A stretch of 64,000 bases of DNA from Psychrobacter fozii (GCF_003217155.1 NZ_QJSU01000011.1:1-64000); one strand, 5' to 3'; numbered from the stretch's first letter, positions 17,301-27,149 are shown. Numbers and translations: made by a program. Notes: a model not told the origin generated them from the sequence alone.

Positions 17301-18764
17301 TTACGAACCTTCGTCAACACGGACGAGCTGAATAGTACCATCGTTACTAGTAACGCGGCGGTAGCGTGTATTGCCAGACGTTGATGATTGAGCAGCTGGT
17401 TGCGCCGAATAAGTGCTGTTAGGCGTGGTCGTTTGCTGTTGGATCAGTTGTCCCATACGATCAGCAGGGGCAGGGTTTAAAGGTCTGCTATTTGCAGGTT
17501 GGCCATACTGAGTTTGATTTGGCGCTGCATTACCAACGATTGCGCGATAGAATTTCTGTCCTGCGCGACCATCTGCTGGAAATATACCTTTACTAGATTG
17601 GTATTGCTGGATAGCAGTACGAGTATTATCACCAATAATGCCATCAACACCACCAATATCATAACCAGCATTTAATAGTGCTTGTTGAATGTCTTTTGCT
17701 TGTTGGCGGCTGATACCTGGGTCATCCGTTGGCCACGCTGTTGCAAAGTCGGTTTTGCTACTGTCTTCGCGGGTGATGAGGTCTGCTAAATGAGCGATTG
17801 CCAATGCGTAGTTTTCTGATGCATTGTATGAGTAAAATGTGTCAAAGTTTTTACCAACCAAAAATGCAGGGCCTTCAATACCAGCAGGTAATAATAATCC
17901 TGCGCTGCTTAAATCAGACGGTAGAGAGCCACCATTGGCAAGTGTTAGACCTTGACCACGCCAGTGGCTAATAGACTTTTTGTTTTTACGGTCAGACGCT
18001 GCCCAATAGCCATCAGGCAGTTTGACTTCATAACCCCAAGGCTCGCCTGAGCGGTAGCCGCGCTTACTCAAAAAGTTCGCAGTGGAGGCCAGTGCGTCAG
18101 GAACATTGTTAACTAAGTCACGGCGTCCATCACCATCAAAATCAACGGCCAGCTCTAAAAAAGTACTTGGCATAAACTGTGTCTGCCCAAAAGCACCTGC
18201 CCAAGATCCTGTCATATCACTTGGTGCGATATCACCATTTTGGACGATTTTTAGGGCATTTGCATACTCGCCTTGGAAGTAGCTCTGGCGGCGATCAAAG
18301 CAAGATAGGGTCGCTAAAGACTCAAACAGTGGCTTTTTGCCCAATGTCTGACCGAAGTTTGACTCTACGCCCCATACCCCTAATACATGCTCAGCTTTTA
18401 CACCATAACGAGACTCTATTTGGCGTAGTGTGTCACTCCACTGGCGTTTGGCACGGATACCATCTTCTACGCGCTCTTTGTCCACTAGCACTGATAGATA
18501 ATCCCACACGTCTTTTTGAAACTCAGGCTGATAGTTAAGAGACTGAATCACACTAGGATCAGGCTGGCTAGGACGGTAATTGTTAAAAGTAAAGCTGTCC
18601 ACATCGCGGAATTTGCTAGAGTTTTTTAGACCATCTAAACATTGTTGGAATTCAGCATTTGATAAATCTGGGGCATCTGGTGCAGCCGCTTGGGCAGTGC
18701 TAGCAAAACTTAGCCCAACAGCGATGCTAAGTAGCGATAAATTAGAAAGTGAAGTCAAACGCAT
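17301..18764 (-). CDS. MltB-family lytic murein transglycosylase with peptidoglycan-binding domain
   Basis: A 487-residue secreted enzyme that cleaves the glycan backbone of peptidoglycan. The signal peptide ends at STAQA (about residue 26). The SLT_2 catalytic domain includes GVWGVESNFG with the likely catalytic Glu134, then GAFGQTQFMPSTF and DFDGDGRRDL. A PG_binding_1 domain follows (about residues 350-415, QALLNAGYDIGGVDGIIGDNTRTA), then a Gln/Ser/Pro-rich tail. The soluble signal peptide and fused binding domain make it MltB-like rather than MltB itself. A gap of about 240 bases separates it from the gene upstream. Confidence 0.9.
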   Translation of the reverse strand: MRLTSLSNLSLLSIAVGLSFASTAQAAAPDAPDLSNAEFQQCLDGLKNSSKFRDVDSFTFNNYRPSQPDPSVIQSLNYQPEFQKDVWDYLSVLVDKERVEDGIRAKRQWSDTLRQIESRYGVKAEHVLGVWGVESNFGQTLGKKPLFESLATLSCFDRRQSYFQGEYANALKIVQNGDIAPSDMTGSWAGAFGQTQFMPSTFLELAVDFDGDGRRDLVNNVPDALASTANFLSKRGYRSGEPWGYEVKLPDGYWAASDRKNKKSISHWRGQGLTLANGGSLPSDLSSAGLLLPAGIEGPAFLVGKNFDTFYSYNASENYALAIAHLADLITREDSSKTDFATAWPTDDPGISRQQAKDIQQALLNAGYDIGGVDGIIGDNTRTAIQQYQSSKGIFPADGRAGQKFYRAIVGNAAPNQTQYGQPANSRPLNPAPADRMGQLIQQQTTTPNSTYSAQPAAQSSTSGNTRYRRVTSNDGTIQLVRVDEGS

Positions 18765-19007
18765 GAAAATATCCTATAAACATCGAAACGGTCATTGAAA
18801 AGTAAAACAAAGTAGGTAAAAGCAGTACTCACCTAGAGTAACCAATCTAAACAGTAAAGAAAAGGTATCGAAGGACTAAGATTGTGAATGGTTACTATAA
18901 ATTGACGCTGGCGCAAGATTAGAAGAGGGTTTCTGATAAAAATATCGAGATGAATAGGGTGATAAAATCAGTACGGCTTCGGTCATTCACACCCTATCCA
19001 AACCTCA

Positions 19008-19721
19008 TTATTTTGACAGTACACTATCCAACTCTTCAATCAACGCATGGATACGTGCCGCATTTTTACCCAAATCGCTTTTGCCAATTCGTGATTTACT
19101 GCGGATATCAACCAAGCGTTCGCTATCGTTGTCAGTCACACGAATGATGACATCATCTTTAAAGCCAAACCAAGCAGTCGTCTCTGTTGCTTCAACGATG
19201 CCTTTATCTGCATCAGTATTGACAAGCTCCCAACCTAAATTCTCAATGGCTTGTTTGGATGCTTCAACCAGTTCAGGCTTTGATTGAGAGTAGGTCAATG
19301 TCCGTAGTTCAGGATAGGCCGTGCGTTGTTGTTCAGCCGCTTCTGCACCTGCGTACTCTACTGGATTTGGCGCATCTGCACGTAGTGGCGCAATCGCGAC
19401 AAACTGAGGTGGGTTCACTACATCGGTTGAAATATCATGAATTGGCGGCACGTTTTTAGCAGTAGTCATCATGCCGAGTGGAAGGGCGATAGCAATCGTA
19501 GAAAATATAACGGCTATTGCTGCGCTAGCAAGGCTGACCGTTTTACGTTTAAATATAACTTGAATCGCCAATAGTACGAGTGCCGCAATACCAACAACCA
19601 GACCAAATTTAAATCCTGTAAAGGCAGTGCCTAACTCTACAACCCCAAATCTATAAAGCGGTGCTGGTAGTGCAACCAGCAAAAATGCGATTAAACTTAT
19701 CATGCTGACTAAAATTTTCAT
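19008..19721 (-). CDS. DUF1499 domain-containing membrane protein
   Basis: 237 residues. Three hydrophobic segments fill the first ~105 residues. A DUF1499 domain follows (YPELRTLTYSQSKPELVEASKQ, then GIVEATETTAWFGFKDDVIIRV and LVDIRSKSRIGKSDLGKNAARI). The function of DUF1499 is not established; the domain probably faces the periplasm. It is on the same strand as tpm, which lies 51 bases upstream, so the two may be co-transcribed. Confidence 0.85.
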   Translation of the reverse strand: MKILVSMISLIAFLLVALPAPLYRFGVVELGTAFTGFKFGLVVGIAALVLLAIQVIFKRKTVSLASAAIAVIFSTIAIALPLGMMTTAKNVPPIHDISTDVVNPPQFVAIAPLRADAPNPVEYAGAEAAEQQRTAYPELRTLTYSQSKPELVEASKQAIENLGWELVNTDADKGIVEATETTAWFGFKDDVIIRVTDNDSERLVDIRSKSRIGKSDLGKNAARIHALIEELDSVLSK

Positions 19722-19772
19722 AAGAACGCTCCGTTATTTTTTAATAGCTGCTTAATTGCTATGCTCAGCATT

Positions 19773-20447
19773 TTATTTATTATTTAACTGCCAGACATGC
19801 TCTGTCACCGTTAATTTAGGTGTCGATCCTATAGAAGTAGGTTCGCCGGCGAGTTCGCTGATTTGATAATGCTGGCCGTAATACTGTTGTACTTGCTCAT
19901 CGTCAATTGAAAAGGGTGGCCCATTTCTTTTACTCTGATCATAATTGAGCGTGATTAATAGTTGCGGTGCGTATCCTTGATCAGCATTATTAATAAGCTG
20001 TAGAACGTGCTCGCTATACTTCGCACGCATATCGGCTGGCAGGGCAATCAATGCCGCTTTATCATATACGGCATCGACGGGACCAATATCTTTAGGCGTC
20101 AGTGCAAAAATATTAGCGACCCATAAAGTAATAGTTTGTCCCGACAACTGACCTCGATAATATTTGAGAGTGGGAATAGTTGTATGCTCATGCATGGTGG
20201 GCACGATATCTTGTTCAGCGAAGAATTCCTGTACCGCTGTTTCTACTAATTCAACACCCACCACATCATAGCCTTGCGCTGCTAGCCAAACCATATCTAT
20301 CGACTTGCCGCATAGAGGTACAAAGATGCAGCCACCAGCTGGCACGTTTAAATAGCTCATGTGTTTCATTAACAATGGATTTACCACAGACTGATTAAAG
20401 CCAATGCGTTTCTCCTGCCAGCGTGTTTGCCAAAATTCTGGATTCAT
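19773..20447 (-). CDS. tpm: Thiopurine S-methyltransferase
   Basis: A 224-residue SAM-dependent methyltransferase. The start MNPEFWQTRWQEKRIGFNQ and the blocks GGCIFVPLCGKSIDMVWLA, GYDVVGVELVETAV and VDAVYDKAALIALP are diagnostic of the bacterial TPMT family. Bacterial members methylate thiopurines and also selenium and tellurium oxyanions; the physiological substrate is usually unclear. It lies upstream of the DUF1499 gene on the same strand. Confidence 0.93.
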   Translation of the reverse strand: MNPEFWQTRWQEKRIGFNQSVVNPLLMKHMSYLNVPAGGCIFVPLCGKSIDMVWLAAQGYDVVGVELVETAVQEFFAEQDIVPTMHEHTTIPTLKYYRGQLSGQTITLWVANIFALTPKDIGPVDAVYDKAALIALPADMRAKYSEHVLQLINNADQGYAPQLLITLNYDQSKRNGPPFSIDDEQVQQYYGQHYQISELAGEPTSIGSTPKLTVTEHVWQLNNK

Positions 20448-20510
20448 GAGGTTAGCCTTTATTTTACGTTTGTTGCGATAGCGATTTAATGGATAGTACT
20501 GACAACATTA

Positions 20511-20547
20511 AAAAGCCAAACGCTTGCAATATAGGCGTTTGGCTTTT
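20511..20547. terminator. Terminator after msrA
   Basis: AAAAGCCAAACGC / GCGTTTGGCTTTT with perfect 13-bp arms. It stops msrA transcription ahead of tpm on the minus strand. Confidence 0.85.
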
Positions 20548-20605
20548 ATCAGATATGTCGCTAGGCATTTATTCTAAACACATAAATGCTGATGTAATTC
20601 ACTAT

Positions 20606-21127
20606 TTAGCTTACCATGTACTGACTGAATTCTTTACGTAATTTCGCAAGCTTTGGCGGGATTGCAAAGTTGCAATAGCCTTGTCCTGGGTTTCTATTAA
20701 AGAAGTCTTGATGTGCTTCTTCAGCTTTGTAGAAATCAACGGCAGGATGTACTTCAGTGACCACGCTGACACCCATATCACGCAATTTATTAATGGTACG
20801 GTCGACAGTTGGTTTTTGATTTTCATCAGTGTAAAACACAACACTGCGGTACTGGCTACCGACATCATTGCCTTGACGATCCATCGTGGTGGGATCATGA
20901 GTCGCAAAGAAAGCATCTAAGATAACTTCTAACGGTACGATATTGTCATCAAATTCGACTTTGATCACTTCAACGTGTCCTGTCGTACCGCTACAGACAT
21001 CTTCGTAATTAGCAGAGACAGCGTCACCGCCCATATAACCTGATACGACAGATTGCACGCCTTTTACTGATAAAAATACGGATTCGGTACACCAGAAGCA
21101 GCCACCGCCTAATATAATGGTTTGCAT
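20606..21127 (-). CDS. msrA: Peptide-methionine (S)-S-oxide reductase
   Basis: A 173-residue MsrA, which repairs oxidised methionine in proteins. The active-site motif GGGCFWCTESVF lies at the N-terminus with catalytic Cys10. YSGYMGG-type VVSGYMGGD, TGHVEVIKVEFD, FFATHDPTTMDRQGNDVGSQYRS and the C-terminal YC segment are all present. It starts behind AGGAAAAA and is a single-gene unit ending at the hairpin at 20511-20547. Confidence 0.95.
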   Translation of the reverse strand: MQTIILGGGCFWCTESVFLSVKGVQSVVSGYMGGDAVSANYEDVCSGTTGHVEVIKVEFDDNIVPLEVILDAFFATHDPTTMDRQGNDVGSQYRSVVFYTDENQKPTVDRTINKLRDMGVSVVTEVHPAVDFYKAEEAHQDFFNRNPGQGYCNFAIPPKLAKLRKEFSQYMVS

Positions 21128-21490
21128 AATTTTTCCTATTATTATAGATATGAGTTAAGTGCTGTATTTGGTTGTGATGTTTTCATTTTTCAATGTTTCT
21201 TTTCAATGTCTCACTACCCTTAGCACTACTTATTCAGCTTAGCAGGCGAGCCAAACGCGATAAGTAACAAACAGTAATGTTATAATGGATTTTTGCTATA
21301 GGACATTCACTATAAACGAATTACAGCGTTAGCCTCGCTTGAAATATTTCATATATATCTGCACTCGGTTGCCTTGTACCTTTGTTAAATTGAATGACCT
21401 ATACGTTGCTTTGTTCTCGCTTAATAATGACGAGCAAAATCGCCAAATATTTCCTAATGTAAGTTCTATTATCCAAAAACGAGTCGCACC
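21128..21490. other. Divergent intergenic region msrA / cmoA
   Basis: Holds repeat family A copy 4 (21297-21403). No promoter was confidently placed and no gene was seen. Confidence 0.5.
21297..21403 (-). repeat. Repeat family A, copy 4, reverse orientation (MITE-like)
   Basis: Reverse-complement copy: CGTTAGCCTCGCTTGAA core and TGCACTCGGTTGCCTTGTAC are present. Both ends are degraded (TATAGGACATTCACTATA and TTGAATGACCTATA). It lies ahead of cmoA. Confidence 0.75.
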
Positions 21491-22276
21491 ATGAGCCAAT
21501 CCAAGCCTACCATCAAACATGACACCCTATTTGACAAACCGTTTACCACACCGCTGGATAAAGCGTCGCGCTTTTCATTTGATGAGCAGGTAGTGGCTTG
21601 TTTTCCCGATATGATACGTCGCAGTGTGCCCGGTTATGGTCAAGTGCTCGCGATGCTTCCTATCTTTGCCCGTCGTCATTGTAAGTATCGACAGCAAAGT
21701 GAGAGTGGACAACGCGTCAGCCGTATTTATGATTTGGGTTGCTCACTTGGCGGGGCTACGATGGCGCTAGCAGGCGAATTTGAGGCGCAAGACTTGCAGA
21801 TTAAGGCGATTGATATCTCACCGGCGATGACGACAGAGGCGACCACATTACTGAGTGAAAATTATTCTGAACACGATATCGAGGTGATTACTGCAGACAT
21901 TCGCGATGTGGAGCTTGAGCCATGCGATATGGTAATTTTGAATTTAACCTTACAGTTTTTACCAGCTGCCGATAGAGTCGCAGTATTAGAGAAGATTTAT
22001 GCGGCATTAAGTGAAGGCGGCATACTGGTACTGACTGAAAAAACCCACGCATTTGATGAGCAGTATGATGCATGGCTGGTTGAGCGTTATTATGACTTTA
22101 AACGTGCCAATGGTTATACTGAAATGGAAATCAGCGGCAAGCGCAATGCGTTAGAAAATGTCCTTATTACCGATACCTTAGACGAGCATCATGCACGGTT
22201 AAGTGATGTTGGTTTTAAGCGTCATCTGACATGGTTTCAGTTTTTGAATTTTGTTTCTGTGGTGGCGTTTAAATAG
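21491..22276 (+). CDS. cmoA: Carboxy-S-adenosyl-L-methionine synthase
   Basis: A 261-residue CmoA, which makes carboxy-SAM from SAM and prephenate for tRNA wobble-uridine modification (cmo5U34). Family features are [42 protein letters not shown] (SAM-binding), [23 protein letters not shown] and ILVLTEKTH. Its partner cmoB lies downstream but is separated by an unrelated 183-codon gene. Confidence 0.95.
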   Translation: MSQSKPTIKHDTLFDKPFTTPLDKASRFSFDEQVVACFPDMIRRSVPGYGQVLAMLPIFARRHCKYRQQSESGQRVSRIYDLGCSLGGATMALAGEFEAQDLQIKAIDISPAMTTEATTLLSENYSEHDIEVITADIRDVELEPCDMVILNLTLQFLPAADRVAVLEKIYAALSEGGILVLTEKTHAFDEQYDAWLVERYYDFKRANGYTEMEISGKRNALENVLITDTLDEHHARLSDVGFKRHLTWFQFLNFVSVVAFK

Positions 22277-22307
22277 GATTTATTTTGGGAGCTAACAAGG
22301 CACTAAT

Positions 22308-22859
22308 ATGATTCCATCTATAGCTGAACAAAATATTCATCAAGTATTAACAAAAAAAATGAGCATACAATCATTTGAGCAATGGTTGTATGAAGATGAT
22401 GTATTAGAGTCTAGCAGCCCTGATTTGTATCTTGAGCTGATTTCATTTGATTATAGTTCTGAAAATGGTTTTTATGATGGTTTTGCGAAATATGTCCATT
22501 TTTATAAATTTGAAGCTGACCGAATAACAGAATATCTACACTCAATTATCAATAAAGATGAAAGTTGTGGTAATGCGATTTGGGTGATGTACGAGTTATA
22601 TTGTGACGGTTATGGGTTTCTCGGCAAGCTAGGAATTATATATGGGCTCTGCCTAGTAGACTACGAAACTTCGGAATCAAACCATAATATAGATAATATC
22701 TTAGATAAGTTATATCCCGAGATTATTGATGATGCTAAAAATGTCTTAAATTGGTTAGAAGAGGGTAAAATTGTTTTCAAGAGTCAGGACAATGGCTATG
22801 GTGTTTTTGAATATGAAGACTTTCGTAGTGAAGCGGAAATTCTACAAGGAAATGCGTAG
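22308..22859 (+). CDS. Orphan acidic protein, immunity-protein-like N-terminus
   Basis: 183 residues, acidic, no signal peptide or membrane segment. The N-terminal pattern SIQSFEQWLYEDD...LYLELISFDYSS resembles a segment common in polymorphic-toxin immunity proteins and short orphan ORFs, and the middle is rich in Tyr and Gly (YCDGYGFLGKLG). The family was not identified. It is clearly more AT-rich than cmoA and cmoB, between which it is inserted, which suggests acquisition. No toxin gene is adjacent. Confidence 0.6.
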   Translation: MIPSIAEQNIHQVLTKKMSIQSFEQWLYEDDVLESSSPDLYLELISFDYSSENGFYDGFAKYVHFYKFEADRITEYLHSIINKDESCGNAIWVMYELYCDGYGFLGKLGIIYGLCLVDYETSESNHNIDNILDKLYPEIIDDAKNVLNWLEEGKIVFKSQDNGYGVFEYEDFRSEAEILQGNA

Positions 22860-22954
22860 TTCACAAGAACTTATATATCAAAACTTATCTTTCTTTGTTC
22901 TAACTCTTTTAATTTTATTCATTTAAATAACAATCAACACGGTAACCTGCTTTT

Positions 22955-24025
22955 ATGCTCAACGACACTATCATCAACGCCGAACGCGAATTGTATTTAA
23001 CCTTGCTAGAGCTGGCACAGCAGCAGCCGAGCGCTTATGAATGGCTCAAGCAATTACCAACATGGCTAGGTGATATAAAAGACAAAGCCAACTATGCGCA
23101 CGCGCCTGCCTACCAAGCGTCAGTTGCTCGTTTGCCAAACTTAACTGTCAATAATGTCGATCTAAACAGTGATACATTGACGATTGAGACAAGTTTAAAT
23201 GAGTCTGAGCGTAAACAAGCAATGGCACTGCTCAAGCAGCTGATGCCATGGCGCAAAGGGCCGTTCCAGATCGGCGGTCAGATTGGCGATGATGAATCAG
23301 GTATTAAGATTGACACTGAGTGGCACAGTGACTGGAAGTGGCAACGGGTCGCACCGCATTTGGGTGAGTTAAAAGGTCGCCGAGTATTAGATGTGGGCGG
23401 TGGCTCTGGTTATCATGGCTGGCGTATGGCAGGGGCAGGGGCGAATACGGTCATTATCATTGATCCATCATGCTTGTTTTATCATCAGTTTATGGCGATT
23501 CGTCATTTCGTTGGTGCGGCAGATGCTCATACTCATGCTCATGCTCATACCCATGATAGGGGCCGTTATCGCACACATTATATTCCTGTACCGTTAGAAG
23601 CACTGCCTGCGCACAGCCAGTTGTTTGATACCGTATTTAGCATGGGCGTGCTTTATCATCGCCAGTCGCCTTTTGAGCACTTGCAGCAGCTTCGAGGGCA
23701 GTTGGTCAAAGGCGGCGAACTGGTACTTGAGACCTTGGTCATCGAAGGCGATGCCAATACCGTACTCGTACCGCACGACCGTTATGCGCAGATGAATAAC
23801 GTGTATTTCTTGCCGTCAGTGGCAGCATTAGTTGGTTGGTTAGAAAAAGCGGGATTCTCAGAGGTGCGCTGCGTCGATGTGGCAGTGACTTCGACAGAAG
23901 AGCAGCGCAAAACGGAATGGATGACTTATCATTCGCTAGCAGACTTCTTAGATCCTAATGACTCGACTAAAACCATGGAAGGGTATCCTGCACCGATGCG
24001 CGCGACATTAATTGCCAAAAGATAG
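22955..24025 (+). CDS. cmoB: tRNA U34 carboxymethyltransferase
   Basis: A 356-residue CmoB, which transfers the carboxymethyl group of carboxy-SAM to 5-hydroxyuridine-34 of tRNA. LMPWRKGPFQIGG, DTEWHSDWKWQRV, VLDVGGGSGYHGWRM, IDPSCLFYHQF and FDTVFSMGVLYHRQSPFEHL match the family. A His-rich insertion (DAHTHAHAHTHD, residues 190-201) sits where homologues such as E. coli CmoB have a short loop. It belongs with cmoA but is separated from it by an AT-rich orphan. Confidence 0.95.
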   Translation: MLNDTIINAERELYLTLLELAQQQPSAYEWLKQLPTWLGDIKDKANYAHAPAYQASVARLPNLTVNNVDLNSDTLTIETSLNESERKQAMALLKQLMPWRKGPFQIGGQIGDDESGIKIDTEWHSDWKWQRVAPHLGELKGRRVLDVGGGSGYHGWRMAGAGANTVIIIDPSCLFYHQFMAIRHFVGAADAHTHAHAHTHDRGRYRTHYIPVPLEALPAHSQLFDTVFSMGVLYHRQSPFEHLQQLRGQLVKGGELVLETLVIEGDANTVLVPHDRYAQMNNVYFLPSVAALVGWLEKAGFSEVRCVDVAVTSTEEQRKTEWMTYHSLADFLDPNDSTKTMEGYPAPMRATLIAKR

Positions 24026-24106
24026 TTTTTTAGGGTAGTAGAAACGCCATCAGTCAATATAATCAGCCGCTAAGACAAACAGCAATTAACACAAGGATGA
24101 GAGATT

Positions 24107-25270
24107 GTGAAACTAGTAATGGCTTTGATGACGTTCAGTTTATTTTCGCTACCTGCTGTAGCATCAGATGCGTATGGTGATCCATTTGAAGGTTGGGGCT
24201 TTGTTAAAGATGATTGGCAAGTGGTTTGCGACAACACTTTGACTTGCCGAGCAGCAGGTTATGCTGAAGAAGGTGTTGGTAGTGGTCCAGTCTCGATATT
24301 AATGGTTGTAGAGCCGAAGAAAGCTTTGCCAAAAGTATATGTAGACTTTATATATTCAGATGATGAGTTTTACCAGTCATCATCTGATGATAGTTTGAAT
24401 ACTGGTAATGAATCTAGCCATACCAAGTTATGGCTAAATGACAAAAGTTACGGCGCTATCAATAGTAGAAGTGATAATGATTCTAGGCATATGCTAGATG
24501 AAAATCAAACCAAGCAATTGCTTCGTCACGCTCGCCTGAATACAAAAATAGAAGTAAGAGTAGGTAGTGATCGCTGGACGATTAGTGACAAAGGCATGGG
24601 TGCTGTACTGCTGAAGCTGGATGAAGTACAAGGCAGAGTGGGTACGTCAATAGCATTGGTGAGTAAGAATCATGCTAGTAAGCAAACACCAAAATCTGCT
24701 AAGCCAACACCTGTGATAAAAAAAGCATTCGCTTATTCAGACAAAGACAATAAACAGTTAAATGCTTCAAGGTTGGCTTATTTTCAGAAAAATATTAATA
24801 CGTGGGTAGATATCAACTCTGAGCAGTTAATAGGTTCGGAGGATGTGATGGGAGATTGTGAGCTTATAAATCCTAAAAGTGACACTTCTATAAATTTTGC
24901 AAAATATGCTGGCGACAGCTCTGGTTGGGAGTTTATCCCTATTGATGCTACTCATACTTTAGCTGTCCATAGCTGTTGGATGGGTGCTTACAACGCAGCT
25001 AGTGGATATTGGCTTATAGATAGTGCAAAACCTCGTAACCCTCAGCTAATTACCACCGCAGGCAATGATTATTCTGATGGTGAGATTTGGGCAGTACATA
25101 AAGACCGAGGTCTAGGTGACTGTTGGAATAAACAAGTATGGGTATGGAATGGTCAAACTTTTGCCAAATCAGAAGATTCTAGCTCAGGAATGTGCCGAGG
25201 TTTTGCTGGTGGTGCGTGGGACTTACCAACCTATGTCAGCGAAGTGGTGAAAAGTAGCACTCTAGAATAA
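24107..25270 (+). CDS. DUF1176 domain-containing secreted protein, paralogue 1
   Basis: 387 residues with a signal peptide (cleavage after about AVA, residue 20). The DUF1176 start FVKDDWQVVCDNTLTCRAAGY and the C-terminal GLGDC...GGAWDLPTYVSEV are clear. Several cysteines suggest disulfides and a periplasmic location. The function of the family is unknown. It starts with GTG behind AAGGATGAG. The next gene is a close paralogue, so the pair arose by tandem duplication. Confidence 0.85.
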   Translation: MKLVMALMTFSLFSLPAVASDAYGDPFEGWGFVKDDWQVVCDNTLTCRAAGYAEEGVGSGPVSILMVVEPKKALPKVYVDFIYSDDEFYQSSSDDSLNTGNESSHTKLWLNDKSYGAINSRSDNDSRHMLDENQTKQLLRHARLNTKIEVRVGSDRWTISDKGMGAVLLKLDEVQGRVGTSIALVSKNHASKQTPKSAKPTPVIKKAFAYSDKDNKQLNASRLAYFQKNINTWVDINSEQLIGSEDVMGDCELINPKSDTSINFAKYAGDSSGWEFIPIDATHTLAVHSCWMGAYNAASGYWLIDSAKPRNPQLITTAGNDYSDGEIWAVHKDRGLGDCWNKQVWVWNGQTFAKSEDSSSGMCRGFAGGAWDLPTYVSEVVKSSTLE

Positions 25271-25319
25271 ACAACTTCTGTACTACCAGCAAAGACAATG
25301 ATTCAAAAGTGAGCTTATT

Positions 25320-26471
25320 ATGAAAAACACCCTGCTTATTAGTCAAGACAAGATTACGAAGACACTGTTTAGCGCTGCTACCATATTTTTAGCAACGACC
25401 GCCGTGCATGCCAGTGACGTCTATGGTGATCCATTTGAAGGCAGCGGCTTCATCAAAGACGATTGGCAAGTGGTTTGTGACAATACTTTGACCTGCCGCG
25501 CAGCAGGTTATAGCGAGGATGGCACTGCTAGTGGAGGGGCTACGATATTACTCACTGTAACTCCCAAAGAAAGCGCTGTAAACGCTAGGCTCATGTTACA
25601 GAATGTAGATGATGTAGAGACCTCACCTGCGAATGCTTGGCTAGCAAGCCACGGTTCGCGTGTATCACTTTATCTGAATGATAAAAACTATGGAATGGTA
25701 GAGCTGGATTCAGGAGCCTTATCTGGAGATTTAAGCACGGATCAAACTCAGCAACTACTGACTCGGGCTAAACAAAATACTAAAATAGAGTTTCGATCTG
25801 GGCCATATCGCTGGCATGTCAGCGACAGCGGTCTATCAGCAGTGTTACTCAAGTTAGATGAAAGTCAAGGCCGTGTAGGTACACCGCTAGCATTGGTCAG
25901 TAAAAATAATCAGCCGTCCATGACGCTTAAATCTGCAATACCAATCCCAAAAATAGTTGCTGCTTCCGTCTACTCCACAGAAGATCCAAATCCTAATATT
26001 GATTTGACCAAAATGGATTACTGGCGAGCAAATATTGAAAATTGGATTATTACTGAATCTAACGATGACTTAAAAGAAGAGTGCTATGCTCTAAATGCAG
26101 ATGAGGAATGGTCTGGAGATAGTGACTGGACGTTGACGGCATTAGATGCTAGATATACCCTTGCCAGTCATGTTTGTTGGCGCGGTGCATACAATGAAGG
26201 CATAGGATTCTGGGTCATTGACGACGCGACCCCCAGCAAACCTAGCTTAGTAACTTACTCGGGTGGTAGCTATGATGAAGGTCAGATAATCAGTGGACAC
26301 AGAGGTCGAGGGTTAGGAGATTGCGTTTATCTCAAAGAATGGACTTGGAATGGGAGTAGCTTTGTTAACTCCAAGGCTATCGCCACTGGACTATGCCGAA
26401 TGATTCAGTTGGGTGGTGCGTGGGACTTACCAAGCTACGTCAGTGAAGTCATAGGAAGTGATAAGCCCTAA
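25320..26471 (+). CDS. DUF1176 domain-containing secreted protein, paralogue 2
   Basis: 383 residues with a signal peptide ending near AVHA (about residue 31). It shares DVYGDPFEG, DDWQVVCDNTLTCRAAGY, GRVGT-x-ALVSKN and GGAWDLPSYVSEV with the gene 49 bases upstream. The centres of the two proteins have diverged more than the ends. It is probably co-transcribed with paralogue 1. Its stop codon abuts that of the convergent gene at 26472, with no obvious terminator between. Confidence 0.85.
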   Translation: MKNTLLISQDKITKTLFSAATIFLATTAVHASDVYGDPFEGSGFIKDDWQVVCDNTLTCRAAGYSEDGTASGGATILLTVTPKESAVNARLMLQNVDDVETSPANAWLASHGSRVSLYLNDKNYGMVELDSGALSGDLSTDQTQQLLTRAKQNTKIEFRSGPYRWHVSDSGLSAVLLKLDESQGRVGTPLALVSKNNQPSMTLKSAIPIPKIVAASVYSTEDPNPNIDLTKMDYWRANIENWIITESNDDLKEECYALNADEEWSGDSDWTLTALDARYTLASHVCWRGAYNEGIGFWVIDDATPSKPSLVTYSGGSYDEGQIISGHRGRGLGDCVYLKEWTWNGSSFVNSKAIATGLCRMIQLGGAWDLPSYVSEVIGSDKP

Positions 26472-26690
26472 TTAAATTAACCACTTTTTAAAGGCAACTT
26501 CCATGATAATCTTGATGATGAAGCCAACACAGCCTGCGCCAAGCGCTACGAAAATCCAAAATGTACCGGCGCGTCCAGCTTGAGATTCTTTAGAGATATC
26601 CCACATAATAAAAAACAAGAAAGCAATAAAGATTGGCAATAAAAGGTACAATCCCCAACTAGTGACAGTACTGGCAGCAATAGCAAACAT
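26472..26690 (-). CDS. Small inner-membrane protein, DUF2788-like
   Basis: 72 residues with two membrane segments (about 10-30 and 43-63) joined by a short polar loop. The loop and second helix (WDISKESQAGRAGTFWIFVALGAGCVGFIIK) resemble the DUF2788 family of small proteins; I am moderately sure of this. It starts behind AGGATC. Its stop directly touches the stop of the convergent DUF1176 gene. Confidence 0.7.
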   Translation of the reverse strand: MFAIAASTVTSWGLYLLLPIFIAFLFFIMWDISKESQAGRAGTFWIFVALGAGCVGFIIKIIMEVAFKKWLI

Positions 26691-27149
26691 GGCATGATCC
26701 TATAAGAAAATAGTAACGCCTCTTTTATGTCTAAGAAGAGTCGTACAAACCATTATTATAACGTGGAAGCAGTCAGGTATAAACGACTGCCCAGTATCGA
26801 GCAACAGTAACGCTACAATCAATAGGGCTGATATTTACTGAATAGCTGCTTTGAATAGCTACTTTTATACTGCTTTATCATGATTTATAGGTAGTAAGTA
26901 CGTAAAGTACGTCTGTCACCTATCTCAACTATTAGCGTTGACTGTCTTAACCGTAAGATTTTAGTACTAATTTCGGTGCAAATGGTGCAATAAAGCGTAA
27001 AGATTGTTATATTTACAGGTTACTTATCTTTTTGTATTATTTTATCCCTTGCAATGTCGGTCGCTATTATAATAAGCAGTTATTGACTGCTTGCACTCGT
27101 CACATTTTCACATCGTTTTTGTTGTTTATTTAATTGAGTTCAAATCCCT
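26691..27149. other. Divergent intergenic region before argS
   Basis: About 460 AT-rich bases. A short direct repeat, AAGTACGTAAAGTACGT, occurs near 26896-26911. No gene or clear promoter was recognised. Confidence 0.4.

Noticed and set aside
20611..20916. 101-codon minus-strand frame inside msrA
   Set aside because: It is in another frame of a gene whose own frame carries the complete MsrA signature.
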